A stretch of DNA of 38,829 bases, taken from an uncultured Myxococcales bacterium. Lineage in GTDB: Bacteria > Myxococcota_A > UBA9042 > DTJE01. The notes below the pieces were generated by a model, which made no database searches, was not told the origin of the DNA, and was given only the letters and a program-made list of their open reading frames with translations. The DNA lies in contig CALJUR010000103.1 of NCBI GenBank assembly GCA_937975765.1, forward strand, positions 1 through 38,829, in the 5' to 3' direction. The stretch's first letter is position 1, and the number at the start of each line of letters is the position of its first letter. Below are positions 8,366-17,001 of this stretch, piece by piece. The position numbers and the translations under genes were made by a program.

Positions 8366-8420
8366 TGTAGGGCGGGGGCCCCGTCCCCCGCCATGGCATT
8401 GCAGGGCCCCGTCCCCCGCC
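8366..8420 (+). repeat. REP-like GC hairpin repeats, cluster 1b
   Basis: A second copy of the TGTAGGGCGGGGG unit is followed by a CATTGCAGGGCCCCGTCC copy, nearly identical to the unit at 8159. It ends three bases before the stop of the minus-strand lipoprotein gene, so the cluster separates two convergent genes. Confidence 0.7.
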
Positions 8421-8422
8421 GT

Positions 8423-9055
8423 CTACTCCTGCTTCGGTTCCAGGTCCGGGTACTCCGCCCAGTTCGGCTGGAAGGGCTCCAGCATCTGCACCGTGCGGCC
8501 CAGGTGCGTCGCCAGGTCGGGCCACCTCGCCGGGTCGGGCAGGGCCTTCTCGATCGCCTTCTGCCAGTCGCGGAACTCGCTGGCCAGGAACACGAACCCC
8601 GGGAACGGCGACCGCCACGTGCCGAACTGGCGCGCCATCGGGAACCCGTACTCTCGGTCGTCCAGCGTGAAGATCACCCGGGCCGTGCCGATCTTCGCGT
8701 TCAGCGACACCTGGACCACGCGCACCTTGTCCTTCCGGAAGCCCGCCAGGCGGCCCAGCGTGCAGACCCAGCGGGCACCCGGGTGATCGGACGCCGGGTC
8801 CAGGCCCACCTCGGACAGGTCCACCCGCTTGTCCAGCGCCTCCAGGGCGCCCTGGGCCTTCTGGGTGTGCGCCGCGATGAACCGCGCCGGGTCGCACGTC
8901 TCGACGATGTCCAGGATCTCGGCGAACCCGGCCCGCACGTCCGCCTCGGTCGATTTCGGCGCGGACGCCTCCTCGTCGCCCCGACCCTTGCACGCCGCCA
9001 TCGAGGCGACCGCCACCGCGATCGCCGTCCACCGGACCGGGATGCGCCGCCTCAT
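8423..9055 (-). CDS. Small lipoprotein of unknown function
   Basis: This 210-residue protein has a basic N-terminus, a hydrophobic core and a lipobox (SMAAC, Cys22), followed by a short charged linker. The remaining ~180 residues are mixed alpha/beta in character, with no motif I recognise. Its ATG overlaps the TGA of the M20 peptidase gene (ATGA), so the two are almost certainly co-translated. A role related to peptide uptake or turnover at the envelope is possible from context but not shown. The gene ends beside the hairpin repeats. Confidence 0.7.
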   Translation of the reverse strand: MRRRIPVRWTAIAVAVASMAACKGRGDEEASAPKSTEADVRAGFAEILDIVETCDPARFIAAHTQKAQGALEALDKRVDLSEVGLDPASDHPGARWVCTLGRLAGFRKDKVRVVQVSLNAKIGTARVIFTLDDREYGFPMARQFGTWRSPFPGFVFLASEFRDWQKAIEKALPDPARWPDLATHLGRTVQMLEPFQPNWAEYPDLEPKQE

Positions 9056-10431
9056 CGCGCCACCTTCGCGAACGCGTCGAACAGGTGCACGCAGGCCACG
9101 ATCCCCTTGCGGAAGTGCTCGATGGGGAAATGCTCGTCCGGCCCGTGGATGTTGTCGCTGTCCAGGCCGAACCCGACCATGATGGACGGGGCGTGCAGCG
9201 CCTCCAGGAACACCGCGGTGATCGGGATCGACGCGCCCTCGCGCACCAGCACCGGCCGCCGGCCGAACGCGGCCTCGACGGCGTCCTGGCCCGCCCGCAG
9301 GAACGGGCTGTCCACCGGGACCATCACCGGGGTGCCGCCGTGCAGGTACGTCACCTTCACCTGCGTGCCCGACGGCGCGATCGTCGGCAGCCACTCCTGG
9401 AACAGGCGGGCCACCTTCTCCGGGTCCTGGTTCGCGACCAGCCGGCACGAGAACTTGAAGCCGCCCTCGGACGCGATGACCGTCTTCGACCCCTCGCCCG
9501 AGAAGCCGCCCCAGATGCCGTGCACGTCGAACGACGGCCGGCCCCAGTTGCGCTCCAGCGACGTCCAGCCCTCCTCGCCCCACAGTTCGGGCACGCCCAG
9601 GTCCTTCTTCCGGTCCTCGTCCGGCACCGCGACCTTCGCGAACTCGGCCTTCTCGGCGTCGGTCAGCACCGCCACGTCGTCGTAGAAGCCCGGCACCGTC
9701 ACGCGGCCGTGCGCGTCCTGCATCGCCGCGATGACCTGCCCGATGGCGTTCAGCGGGTTGCGGACCATGCCGCCGTAGACGCCCGAGTGCAGGTCGCGCG
9801 CCGGCCCCTTCACGTCCACCTGGAAGTACGCGATCCCGCGCAGCGCGTACACGATCGTCGGCTGTTCCGGCGTGAACCACGACGTGTCGGACAGCGCCAC
9901 CGCGTCGCACGCCAGCAGGTCCCGGTGCGCCCGCACGAAGTCGTGGGTGCCGCCGGTGCCGCCTTCCTCCTCGCCCTCGATGAACACCTTCACGTTGCAG
10001 GGCAGCCGTCCGTGCACCCGCATCCACGCCTCGATGGCGAACAGGTGCGTCATCATCTGGGCCTTGTCGTCCGAGGTGCCCCGCCCCCAGATCTGCCCGT
10101 CCTTCACCACCGGCTCGAACGGCTTCGGCTGGATCACCCACTTGTCGATCGGGTCCTCGGGCTGGACGTCGTAGTGGCCGTAAACCAGCACCGTCGGGGC
10201 GCCGTCCGCGTGCAGCCAGTCCGCGTACACGGCCGGGTGCCCACCCGTCTCCATCACCGCGACGTGCTCCAGCCCCGCCCGCGTGCAGAAGTCCGCGACC
10301 CACTGCCCCGCGCGCCGCACCTCGCCGGCCCGCGCCGGGTCGGCCGACACGCTCTGGATGCGCAGCAGTTCGAACAACTGCTCGATGTGACGCTCGTGGT
10401 TCCCCGCGACCTGTTCCAGCACTCGTTGCAT
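9052..10431 (-). CDS. M20 family metallo-dipeptidase
   Basis: This 459-residue cytosolic-type peptidase resembles the CNDP2/Dug1 branch of M20. Metal-site motifs are visible: YGHYDVQP (His86), GRGTSDDK (Asp at about 121), the catalytic Glu pair in IEGEEEGG (about 153-156), and a His in the C-terminal DNIHGPDEHFP. The dimerisation domain lies in the middle, about residues 200-320. Family members hydrolyse dipeptides using two divalent ions, usually Zn or Mn. No signal peptide is present. The ATG at 10431 has GGAG 6 nt upstream. The gene overlaps the following lipoprotein start by 4 bases and diverges from the asparagine synthetase gene across a 171-bp spacer. Confidence 0.9.
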   Translation of the reverse strand: MQRVLEQVAGNHERHIEQLFELLRIQSVSADPARAGEVRRAGQWVADFCTRAGLEHVAVMETGGHPAVYADWLHADGAPTVLVYGHYDVQPEDPIDKWVIQPKPFEPVVKDGQIWGRGTSDDKAQMMTHLFAIEAWMRVHGRLPCNVKVFIEGEEEGGTGGTHDFVRAHRDLLACDAVALSDTSWFTPEQPTIVYALRGIAYFQVDVKGPARDLHSGVYGGMVRNPLNAIGQVIAAMQDAHGRVTVPGFYDDVAVLTDAEKAEFAKVAVPDEDRKKDLGVPELWGEEGWTSLERNWGRPSFDVHGIWGGFSGEGSKTVIASEGGFKFSCRLVANQDPEKVARLFQEWLPTIAPSGTQVKVTYLHGGTPVMVPVDSPFLRAGQDAVEAAFGRRPVLVREGASIPITAVFLEALHAPSIMVGFGLDSDNIHGPDEHFPIEHFRKGIVACVHLFDAFAKVAR

Positions 10432-10544
10432 GGCATGCTCCAAGGTTTGTCGAATCGGTTCCGCCGTCCCGATCCTTCCCCATCCGTCGCGAGCCTGCAA
10501 CCCGCATTCCCGTCCGGAAGGGGACGCCAGGCTCGCCGCGGACT

Positions 10545-10572
10545 TTGAGATCGCCCCCCCTTCCCATAGAAT
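10545..10572 (+). promoter_or_regulatory. sigma70-like promoter TTGAGA-N16-TAGAAT for asnB-like gene
   Basis: TTGAGA (10545-10550) and TAGAAT (10567-10572) are separated by 16 nt and each differs from consensus by one base. The predicted start near 10579 gives a leader of about 24 nt to the ATG at 10603. This is the best-looking promoter in the window and drives the start of the polysaccharide locus. Confidence 0.6.
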
Positions 10573-10602
10573 GACATCGCCTCGCGCCCCGGACGGTCCC
10601 CG

Positions 10603-12486
10603 ATGTGCGGCCTGGTCGGCATGTTCCAGCGTCCCGGGAACCCGGTGCAGCCGGAGGTGCTGTCCCGCATGGCGGAGGTGCTGCGGCACCGCGGGCCGGA
10701 CGACGAGGGGCAGTGGGTCGACGGCGAGGCGGGCCTGCACCACCTGCGCCTGTCGGTCATCGACCTGCGCACCGGCCACCAGCCCATGGCGTGCGACGGC
10801 GCGGTCATCGCGTTCAACGGCGAGATCTACAACTACGTCGAACTGCGCGAGGAGTTGAAGGCCGCGGGCTGCGAGTTTTGCACCGCGTCGGACACCGAGG
10901 TGCTGCTGCAGGGGTACCTGCGGCACGGGCCGTCGTTCGTGGACCGGCTGAACGGCATGTTCGCGTTCGTGCTGGTGGATCGCCCGCGGGGCATCGCCCT
11001 GGCCGCCCGGGACCACTTCGGGATCAAGCCGCTGTACCTGCACGCCACGCCCGAGAGGCTGCTGTTCGCGTCCGAGATCAAGGCGCTGCTGCGCCACCCG
11101 GACGTGCGCGCCGTGCCGGACGAGGCCTCGGTGCGCGACTACCTGACCTTCCAGTACTGCCTGACGGACACGACGATGTTCGCGGGCGTGCGCAAGGTCC
11201 GGCCCGGGCACTACCTGGTGATCGACCTGCACGACCTGTCGGTGCGCGACCACCTCTACTGGGAGCCGCGCTTCGAGGTCGACCCGCACCACACGGAACA
11301 GTACTTCACCGAGGCCATCCGGGACACGATCTCGGACTCGGTCCGCCTGCAGATGCGGTCCGACGTGCCGGTGGGGACGTACCTGTCGGGCGGCACGGAC
11401 TCGTCGCTGGTGACGATGCTGGCGGCGCGGCACGCCGGCGAGCCGCTGAAGACCTTCACGGGCGCCTTCGCGGAAGGTCCGCAGTTCGACGAGACGCCGT
11501 ACGCGCGCATCGTGGCCGAGGCCTGCGGGGCGACGCCGCACGTGATCCACCCGACCGAGCGGGAGTTCGTGGACCTGATGCCGAAGCTGGCCTGGCACAT
11601 GGACGAGCCGGCGGCGGGGCCCGGGCTGTTCCCGCAGTACGTCGTGTCGGGGTTCGCCCGGCAGCAGGTGACGGTGTCGCTGGGAGGGCAGGGCGGAGAC
11701 GAGATCTTCGGGGGGTACGCGCGCTACGTGGTGGCCTACCTGGAACAGGCGATCAAGGGTGCGGTGTTCGAGAACAACGAGGAAGGCGAGCACATCGTCA
11801 GCCTGAAGTCGATCCTGCCGAACCTGCCGTACCTGAAACAGTACGTGCCGATGCTGAAGGACTTCTGGTCGGACGGCCTGTTCGAGCCGATGGACCGGCG
11901 GTACTTCCGGCTGGTGGACCGCAGCGGCGGCCTGGTCGAACTGTTCACGGGCGATTTCAACGCGGCCTTCGACCGCGAGGGCACGTTCGCGCGGTTCCAG
12001 GCGGTGTTCAACCACCCGGACACGCTGTCGTTCTTCAACCGGATGACCCACTACGACATGGTGGCCGGGCTGCCGGCGCTGCTGCACGTCGAGGACCGCG
12101 TCAGCATGGCCCATTCGCTGGAGTCGCGCGTGCCGCTGCTGGACCGCCGGGTGGTGGACCTGGTGACGCACATGCCGCCCGCCATGAAGTTCAAGGGCGC
12201 CGAGATGAAGTACGTGCTGAAGCGCGCGATCGGCGGGATCGTCCCGCGCGAGATCCTGGACCGCAAGGAGAAGATGGGCTTCCCGGTGCCGCTGCACCTG
12301 TGGGCGAAGAACCACGCACGGGCGCTGTTCCAGGACGTGCTGCTGTCGGACCGGTGCCGGCAGCGCGGGCTGTTCGATTGCGCCGCGGTGGAGAAGATGC
12401 TGGACCGCGAGCACGCCTTCGGGCGGCGCCTGTGGGGGCTGCTGAACCTGGAGTTGTGGTACCGGACGTTCATCGACGCGGCCTGA
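10603..12486 (+). CDS. asnB: Asparagine synthase (glutamine-hydrolysing) family amidotransferase
   Basis: This 627-residue protein starts MCGLVGMF, so Cys2 is exposed as the N-terminal nucleophile of a class II glutaminase after Met removal. Glutaminase motifs RHRGPDDEG, AFNGEIYNY and SDTEVLLQGY follow. The synthetase half carries the PP-loop SGGTDSSL (262-269), which binds ATP, plus SLGGQGGDEIFGGYARY and SRVPLLDRRVVDL. It would form an amide by adenylating a carboxylate and transferring ammonia from glutamine. In polysaccharide loci such proteins are often thought to amidate uronic acids rather than make asparagine. The next gene encodes a sugar dehydrogenase that could make such an acid, so this role is plausible. 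Free asparagine synthesis remains possible. Confidence 0.92.
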   Translation: MCGLVGMFQRPGNPVQPEVLSRMAEVLRHRGPDDEGQWVDGEAGLHHLRLSVIDLRTGHQPMACDGAVIAFNGEIYNYVELREELKAAGCEFCTASDTEVLLQGYLRHGPSFVDRLNGMFAFVLVDRPRGIALAARDHFGIKPLYLHATPERLLFASEIKALLRHPDVRAVPDEASVRDYLTFQYCLTDTTMFAGVRKVRPGHYLVIDLHDLSVRDHLYWEPRFEVDPHHTEQYFTEAIRDTISDSVRLQMRSDVPVGTYLSGGTDSSLVTMLAARHAGEPLKTFTGAFAEGPQFDETPYARIVAEACGATPHVIHPTEREFVDLMPKLAWHMDEPAAGPGLFPQYVVSGFARQQVTVSLGGQGGDEIFGGYARYVVAYLEQAIKGAVFENNEEGEHIVSLKSILPNLPYLKQYVPMLKDFWSDGLFEPMDRRYFRLVDRSGGLVELFTGDFNAAFDREGTFARFQAVFNHPDTLSFFNRMTHYDMVAGLPALLHVEDRVSMAHSLESRVPLLDRRVVDLVTHMPPAMKFKGAEMKYVLKRAIGGIVPREILDRKEKMGFPVPLHLWAKNHARALFQDVLLSDRCRQRGLFDCAAVEKMLDREHAFGRRLWGLLNLELWYRTFIDAA

Positions 12487-12506
12487 CGCGTACAACGGAG
12501 GACCCC

Positions 12507-14240
12507 ATGCCTTTGACCCTGGTTGACGGCCGGCCCGAGGGCTGGTCGATCCGTCGCATCGGCGTGATCGGGCCCGGCATCGTCGGGATGCCGATGGCCG
12601 CGATGCTGGCGCACGCGCGCATCATCGAGGGCAGCGATGCGCCTGCGCGGGTGACGGTGGTGCAGCGGGCATCCCCCACGTCGGGCTGGAAGGTGGACGC
12701 CATCAACGCCGGGAAGTCGCCCATCGGCGGCGTCGAGCCGGACCTGGACCGCATCGTGGCCGAGTCGGTGACGGCGGGGGTGCTGGACGCGACGCACGAC
12801 GTGGCGGACCTGGCGGACGCGGACGTGGTGCTGGTGTGCGTGCAGACGGACAAGAAGGGCTTCGGGCCGGACTACGGGCCGATGTTCGACGCGCTGACGG
12901 GGCTGGCCGCGGCGCTGGCCCGCAAGCCCGCCGGCAACGTGCCGCTGGTGGTCTTCGAATCGACGCTGGCGCCGTCGTCGATGGCGACGCTGATGCGGGA
13001 CCACTTCGCGCGGTTCGGCCTGGTCGAGGGGCGCGACGTGCTGCTGGGCAACAGCCCGAACCGGGTGATGCCGGGGCGCCTGGTGGAGCGGGTGCGCGGC
13101 TCCGACAAGATCGTGGCCGGCCTGCACCCGGCGACGCCCGGCCTGATCCGGCGCCTGTACGCGCGCATCGTGACGGAAGGGACGCTGCACCCGACGAACA
13201 GCCTGACCGCCGAGACGGTCAAGACGCTGGAGAACGCCTACCGCGACGTCCGGATCGCCTACGCGGCCGAGGTCGTGCGGTGGTGCGACGACCGCGACGT
13301 GGACTTCTTCGCCCTGCGGGACGAGGTCAACCAGCGACTGGCGCAGGAGGACGCGGCGTCGGGCAACCCCACGGCGGTACCGGTCGGCGGCCTGCTGGTG
13401 CCCACGGTCGGCGTCGGCGGCCACTGCCTGCCGAAGGACGGCATCCTGCTGTGGTGGCGGCGCCTGGAATCGGGGCACGACGGGCAGGACAGCCTGATCC
13501 TGCACGCCCGGAAGGTGAACGACGCGTCGCCGGCCCGCACGATCGCGCTGGCCGAACGCGCCTTCGGGGACCTGTCCGGGCGGCGCGTGGCGCTGCTGGG
13601 CACGGCCTACCGGTTCGACTCGGAGGACACGCGGAACTCGCCGACGCTGGTGCTGGCGCGGCTGCTGCGGGAGAAGTGCGCCTCGGTGACGCTGACCGAT
13701 CCCTACGTGAAGCCGGGGGACCAGAACCTGCTGCGCACCGGACTGGACCCGTTCTTCGTGGCCGACCGCGACGCGGCCTTGCGGGGCGCGGACGTCGCCT
13801 TCGCCTGCACGGGGCACCGGGTGTACGCGGACGACATCCCCGGGATCCTGGCGGCGGCGGGACCGAACCTGAAGGGGTTCGTGGACGCCTGCAACGTGAC
13901 GAACCGCCAGGCGGTCGAGTCGCGCGGCGTGGGCTACACCGGCATCGGGCGCGGCCGGGGGGGGCCGGACGAGGAACTGGTCCAGGCGGTGCTGGCGGGC
14001 TTCCAGGCCGTCGAACGCGGCGTCGCGCGGGAGGTGGCGGACCTGGTCGCCTTCTACAACCAGAGGTACGCGGACACGGACTTCCAGAAGGTCGTCTTCG
14101 CCGACGTCCAGCGCATCGCGGGCACCTGCTCGACCGGCTGCGCGATCGTCGACCCGCTGCCCCCCGAGCCCGTCCCCTCGTTCCAGGATTTCCGATCGAC
14201 GCTGGTCGACTGCGCGTTCGGGCGCGGCCCGACCCCCTGA
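12507..14240 (+). CDS. UDP-glucose/GDP-mannose dehydrogenase family protein (nucleotide-sugar acid formation)
   Basis: This 577-residue protein begins with a Rossmann motif (GVIGPGIVGMP) and has the family's VGVGGHCLPKD motif with catalytic Cys307. A C-terminal nucleotide-sugar-binding domain contains LLGTAYRFDSEDTRNSPT. It should oxidise a UDP- or GDP-sugar C6 alcohol to the uronic acid with two NAD+. The motif set is closer to the UDP-ManNAc/UDP-GlcNAc branch (WecC/WbpA-like) than to UDP-glucose enzymes, but the substrate cannot be fixed. At 577 aa it is longer than the usual 420-460; the last ~100 residues are extra. The ATG at 12507 has ACGGAGGA just upstream and lies 20 nt after the asnB-like gene, so they form an operon. 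It converges on the sugar transferase gene at 14248. Confidence 0.88.
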   Translation: MPLTLVDGRPEGWSIRRIGVIGPGIVGMPMAAMLAHARIIEGSDAPARVTVVQRASPTSGWKVDAINAGKSPIGGVEPDLDRIVAESVTAGVLDATHDVADLADADVVLVCVQTDKKGFGPDYGPMFDALTGLAAALARKPAGNVPLVVFESTLAPSSMATLMRDHFARFGLVEGRDVLLGNSPNRVMPGRLVERVRGSDKIVAGLHPATPGLIRRLYARIVTEGTLHPTNSLTAETVKTLENAYRDVRIAYAAEVVRWCDDRDVDFFALRDEVNQRLAQEDAASGNPTAVPVGGLLVPTVGVGGHCLPKDGILLWWRRLESGHDGQDSLILHARKVNDASPARTIALAERAFGDLSGRRVALLGTAYRFDSEDTRNSPTLVLARLLREKCASVTLTDPYVKPGDQNLLRTGLDPFFVADRDAALRGADVAFACTGHRVYADDIPGILAAAGPNLKGFVDACNVTNRQAVESRGVGYTGIGRGRGGPDEELVQAVLAGFQAVERGVAREVADLVAFYNQRYADTDFQKVVFADVQRIAGTCSTGCAIVDPLPPEPVPSFQDFRSTLVDCAFGRGPTP

Positions 14241-14247
14241 ACCGGGG

Positions 14248-15378
14248 TCAGGAGGCGCCGCGGCCGGAGAGGACGGCCCAGACGGTTCTGGCCAGCAGTT
14301 TCAGGTCGGTGGCGAACCCGGCCTGGTTCGAATAGCGCACGTCCATCCGCATCCAGTCCACGAACCCCACCTCGTGGCGCCCGCTGGTCTGCCAGATGCC
14401 CGTGATGCCGCCGGTCAGTTCCAGGCGGCGCGCCTGCCACGACGCGTAGGAGGGGATCTCGTCCATCGTCGGCGGCCGCGGTCCCACCAGCGACATGTCC
14501 CCCTTCAGGACGTTCCACAACTGGGGCAACTCGTCCATGCTGGTCCGTCGCAGGAACCGGCCCACCGTCGTCACCCTGGGATCCTGCCGGATCTTGAAGA
14601 CCGGCCCCTCGGCCTCGTTGACGCCGCGCAGCGACTCCTTCAACTCCTCGGCGTTCGCGACCATCGTGCGGAACTTGTAGAACGTGAACGGATGGCCGCC
14701 GCGCCCGGCCCGGGGCTGACGGAAGATGATCGGCCCGGGACTGGACAGCCGGACGGTCACGGCCACCGCCAGGAAGACCGGCGACAGGAGGACCAGCAGG
14801 AGGGCGGACACCAGCACGTCCATCGCCCGCTTCCACGGGGGCAGGGGCTTCAGGAACAGCGACCTCAGGTCGTTCACGCGCACCGCCATCCCGGCCGGCC
14901 AAGGCCGCGACGGGAGCGTCCCCGGGGGCGGGTCCGGGACGACGGGGCACGGCGGGTCCGGAGGCGGGGCCCACATCGACGAATCGTCGGAATTGCCCTG
15001 GTACGTGTAGATCCGGTCCTCGACGTCGCAACCTTCCTTGCGCAAGGCCGGGAGGATCTTCTCCGCGAATCGCCGCGCTCCCTTGGCCGGCGTGTCCGGA
15101 AGCAGCACCCCCAGTTCGTCCAGCCCCAGCCAGCCCACGTCGTCCGTCAGACGCCGGCGGTCGCGCAGGATCTCGGCGACGCGCCGCATCCTGGCACGGG
15201 GCAGCCTCCCCACTGCGAACACCACCAGCGAGAACGGGTGGGAGTTGCGGTCGGACCGTGATCGCTCGCGGGCCAGCAGGCGCTGGAACTCGCTGTCCGG
15301 GAGGATGCCGGGCAGCGGGGCCATCGTGGCCTGCAACGCCCTTCCCCGGACGCGTCGTCCCAGCGTCGCCAGCAGCAT
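14248..15378 (-). CDS. Polyprenyl-phosphate sugar-1-phosphate transferase with N-terminal GGDEF-like domain
   Basis: This 376-residue protein has a C-terminal bacterial sugar transferase domain (about 183-376). It opens with the KRAMDVLVSALLL membrane helix, then RAGRGGHPFTFYKFRTM, TSMDELPQLWNVLKGDMSLVGPRP, and ITGIWQTSGRH. These enzymes load the first sugar phosphate onto undecaprenyl phosphate at the inner membrane. Residues 28-112 look like a shortened GGDEF domain. GLDELGVLLPDT (85-96) aligns with the GGDEF-FAVLLPDT block but lacks the catalytic residues. The domain is joined by a Pro-rich linker. The ATG at 15378 has AGGGGG upstream; a GTG at 15444 is an alternative start. The gene is 104 nt downstream of the membrane-protein gene on the same strand. 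Confidence 0.9.
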   Translation of the reverse strand: MLLATLGRRVRGRALQATMAPLPGILPDSEFQRLLARERSRSDRNSHPFSLVVFAVGRLPRARMRRVAEILRDRRRLTDDVGWLGLDELGVLLPDTPAKGARRFAEKILPALRKEGCDVEDRIYTYQGNSDDSSMWAPPPDPPCPVVPDPPPGTLPSRPWPAGMAVRVNDLRSLFLKPLPPWKRAMDVLVSALLLVLLSPVFLAVAVTVRLSSPGPIIFRQPRAGRGGHPFTFYKFRTMVANAEELKESLRGVNEAEGPVFKIRQDPRVTTVGRFLRRTSMDELPQLWNVLKGDMSLVGPRPPTMDEIPSYASWQARRLELTGGITGIWQTSGRHEVGFVDWMRMDVRYSNQAGFATDLKLLARTVWAVLSGRGAS

Positions 15379-15482
15379 GGCGCGACCCCCTGTTCCCTCG
15401 GTTACGGACGGCCGTTCTACCGAAACCCGCACGTGTATCGGCACGTCGCCCCGGAAGGTTTAGGGTGGGCACGAAGGTCGGG

Positions 15483-16994
15483 TCAGGGAAGGGGATCGAC
15501 GAAATACACCTTCACGGGACCCGCCTGGAAGGCCAGCGGGAAGGCGTGGGTGGCCTCGGACACCAGGTAGGACGCGCCGTATCGCCGCGCCAGTTCGAGG
15601 ATCCGTTCCCGGGACAGGGCCACCCATGCGTCCTTCGCCTTCTTCCAGGGCAGGCCGAGATCCCGGGTCTCGGAATCCGTCACGTCCCCCAGCAGGGACT
15701 CCACGCGGTCGTGCCACTCGGACAGCCGGTCGTACCGGGGCATGGCGCAGTGGACGACCTGCCCGTGCAGCGATCGCAGCGCGGCGTCTCCACGCCAGGG
15801 GGGCACCAGCCCGATCCGCCCCGGGGGGACGTTCGCGGCGATCCAGTCGAACGCCTCGCCGTATGAATCATCGGTGGCTCGCCAGGCCGTCCCGACCCGC
15901 GTGGCCACGTTCCGGACCTGCGCGGGCAGGGCGGGCAGGCACAGCAGCACGCCGCCGGCCAGCAGGGGCGCCAGGTACCCGGTGCCCTGGCGGGCGGCGA
16001 CCGAGGCCAGCGATGCCAGGGACAGGCAGAAGGCCAGCAGGCTGATCACCGGCAGCAGCCGGTAGGGCGTCAGCGTCATCCAGTGCCAGGCGCCGGCCGC
16101 GTGGGCCGCCAGGCCGGCCGCGAACAGCGCCGCGGGGGCCAGGTGCAGCCAGGCGAGGATCCGGAAGGCGGGGTTGTCGCGCATCCGCCGGCACCAGGCC
16201 ACGGTGAAGGCGATCGACAGGGCCAGGGCCGCCAGCAGGCCGCGGTCGAACGTCGAGGCGTCCATGTGGATCCGCAGGAACGAGGTCGACAGGAAGCGCC
16301 AGTCGCCGGTGGTGGAGGGTTCCGATCCCAGGACCATCAGGCCCGCCTGGACGATCCCCGGCAGCCCGCAGGCCAGGCCGGCCAGGGCGGGACGCAGCAG
16401 GTCGCGCCAGGGCCGGTGCACCGCCAGCACGGCGATCGCCAGCGAGCCGCCGCCCACCACGCCCACCGCCGGGTGGAAGGTGGCGGCCAGGCCGGCGAAG
16501 GCCCCCGCGCGCGTCCAGCGGCCCCCCATGGTCGCGTCCAGGGCGTGCAGCAGGAACACCCACGCGACCGCCTTGGCCTCGAACCAGGCGACCATCCACT
16601 CGCCGCCCACCAGCGACTGTTCCAGCAGCAGCCACAGGGACACGCCGGCCGCGGCCATCGGCAGCGGGATGGCCAGGCGCCGTGCGATCCTCAGGATTGC
16701 CCACAGCGACAGCGTCCAGGTGGCCAGGCGCCCGCCCCAGCCCAGGACCGGCAGCGGCAGCACCTGCGCCAGAGCGCCGAAGATCGCGTCGAAGGTCCAG
16801 CGGTCGGGCAGCGGGGTCGAGAAGGTCCAGTCGCCCGCCAGGAACGACGGGTCCCACATCCTCCGCAATACCGCGAGGTAATGCTCCTCGTTGCCCGCGG
16901 GCACCGGCGTGCCGGCCAGCGCGAAGGTCAGGCCGACCAGCAGCAGCAGGTGCAGCGGCAGGGAGTCCGCGAGTCGCCGGGCGAGGGCGGGCAT
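15483..16994 (-). CDS. Multi-spanning membrane protein with GT-C-like layout, polysaccharide locus
   Basis: This 503-residue protein has about ten hydrophobic helices over the first ~380 residues and a soluble C-terminal part of about 120 residues. A conserved-looking loop after the first helix contains GNEEHYL and AGDWTF. The C-terminal part starts with EAFDWIAANVPPGRIGLVPPWRGDA. A membrane block plus a C-terminal soluble tail is typical of DUF6798-type and other GT-C-like integral proteins, but I cannot name the enzyme. The ATG at 16994 is preferred because TGAGG, part of the upstream gene's stop, lies 5 nt before it; a GTG at 17000 is also in frame. It is tightly packed downstream of the deacetylase gene, so it probably acts on the same glycan. 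Confidence 0.75.
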   Translation of the reverse strand: MPALARRLADSLPLHLLLLVGLTFALAGTPVPAGNEEHYLAVLRRMWDPSFLAGDWTFSTPLPDRWTFDAIFGALAQVLPLPVLGWGGRLATWTLSLWAILRIARRLAIPLPMAAAGVSLWLLLEQSLVGGEWMVAWFEAKAVAWVFLLHALDATMGGRWTRAGAFAGLAATFHPAVGVVGGGSLAIAVLAVHRPWRDLLRPALAGLACGLPGIVQAGLMVLGSEPSTTGDWRFLSTSFLRIHMDASTFDRGLLAALALSIAFTVAWCRRMRDNPAFRILAWLHLAPAALFAAGLAAHAAGAWHWMTLTPYRLLPVISLLAFCLSLASLASVAARQGTGYLAPLLAGGVLLCLPALPAQVRNVATRVGTAWRATDDSYGEAFDWIAANVPPGRIGLVPPWRGDAALRSLHGQVVHCAMPRYDRLSEWHDRVESLLGDVTDSETRDLGLPWKKAKDAWVALSRERILELARRYGASYLVSEATHAFPLAFQAGPVKVYFVDPLP

Positions 16995-17001
16995 GTCCAC
17001 C

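Noticed and set aside
8220..8786. Plus-strand frame running through the hairpin repeats into the minus-strand lipoprotein gene
   Set aside because: It starts in repeat DNA and has no homology-like features; the minus-strand gene has a clean lipoprotein signal.
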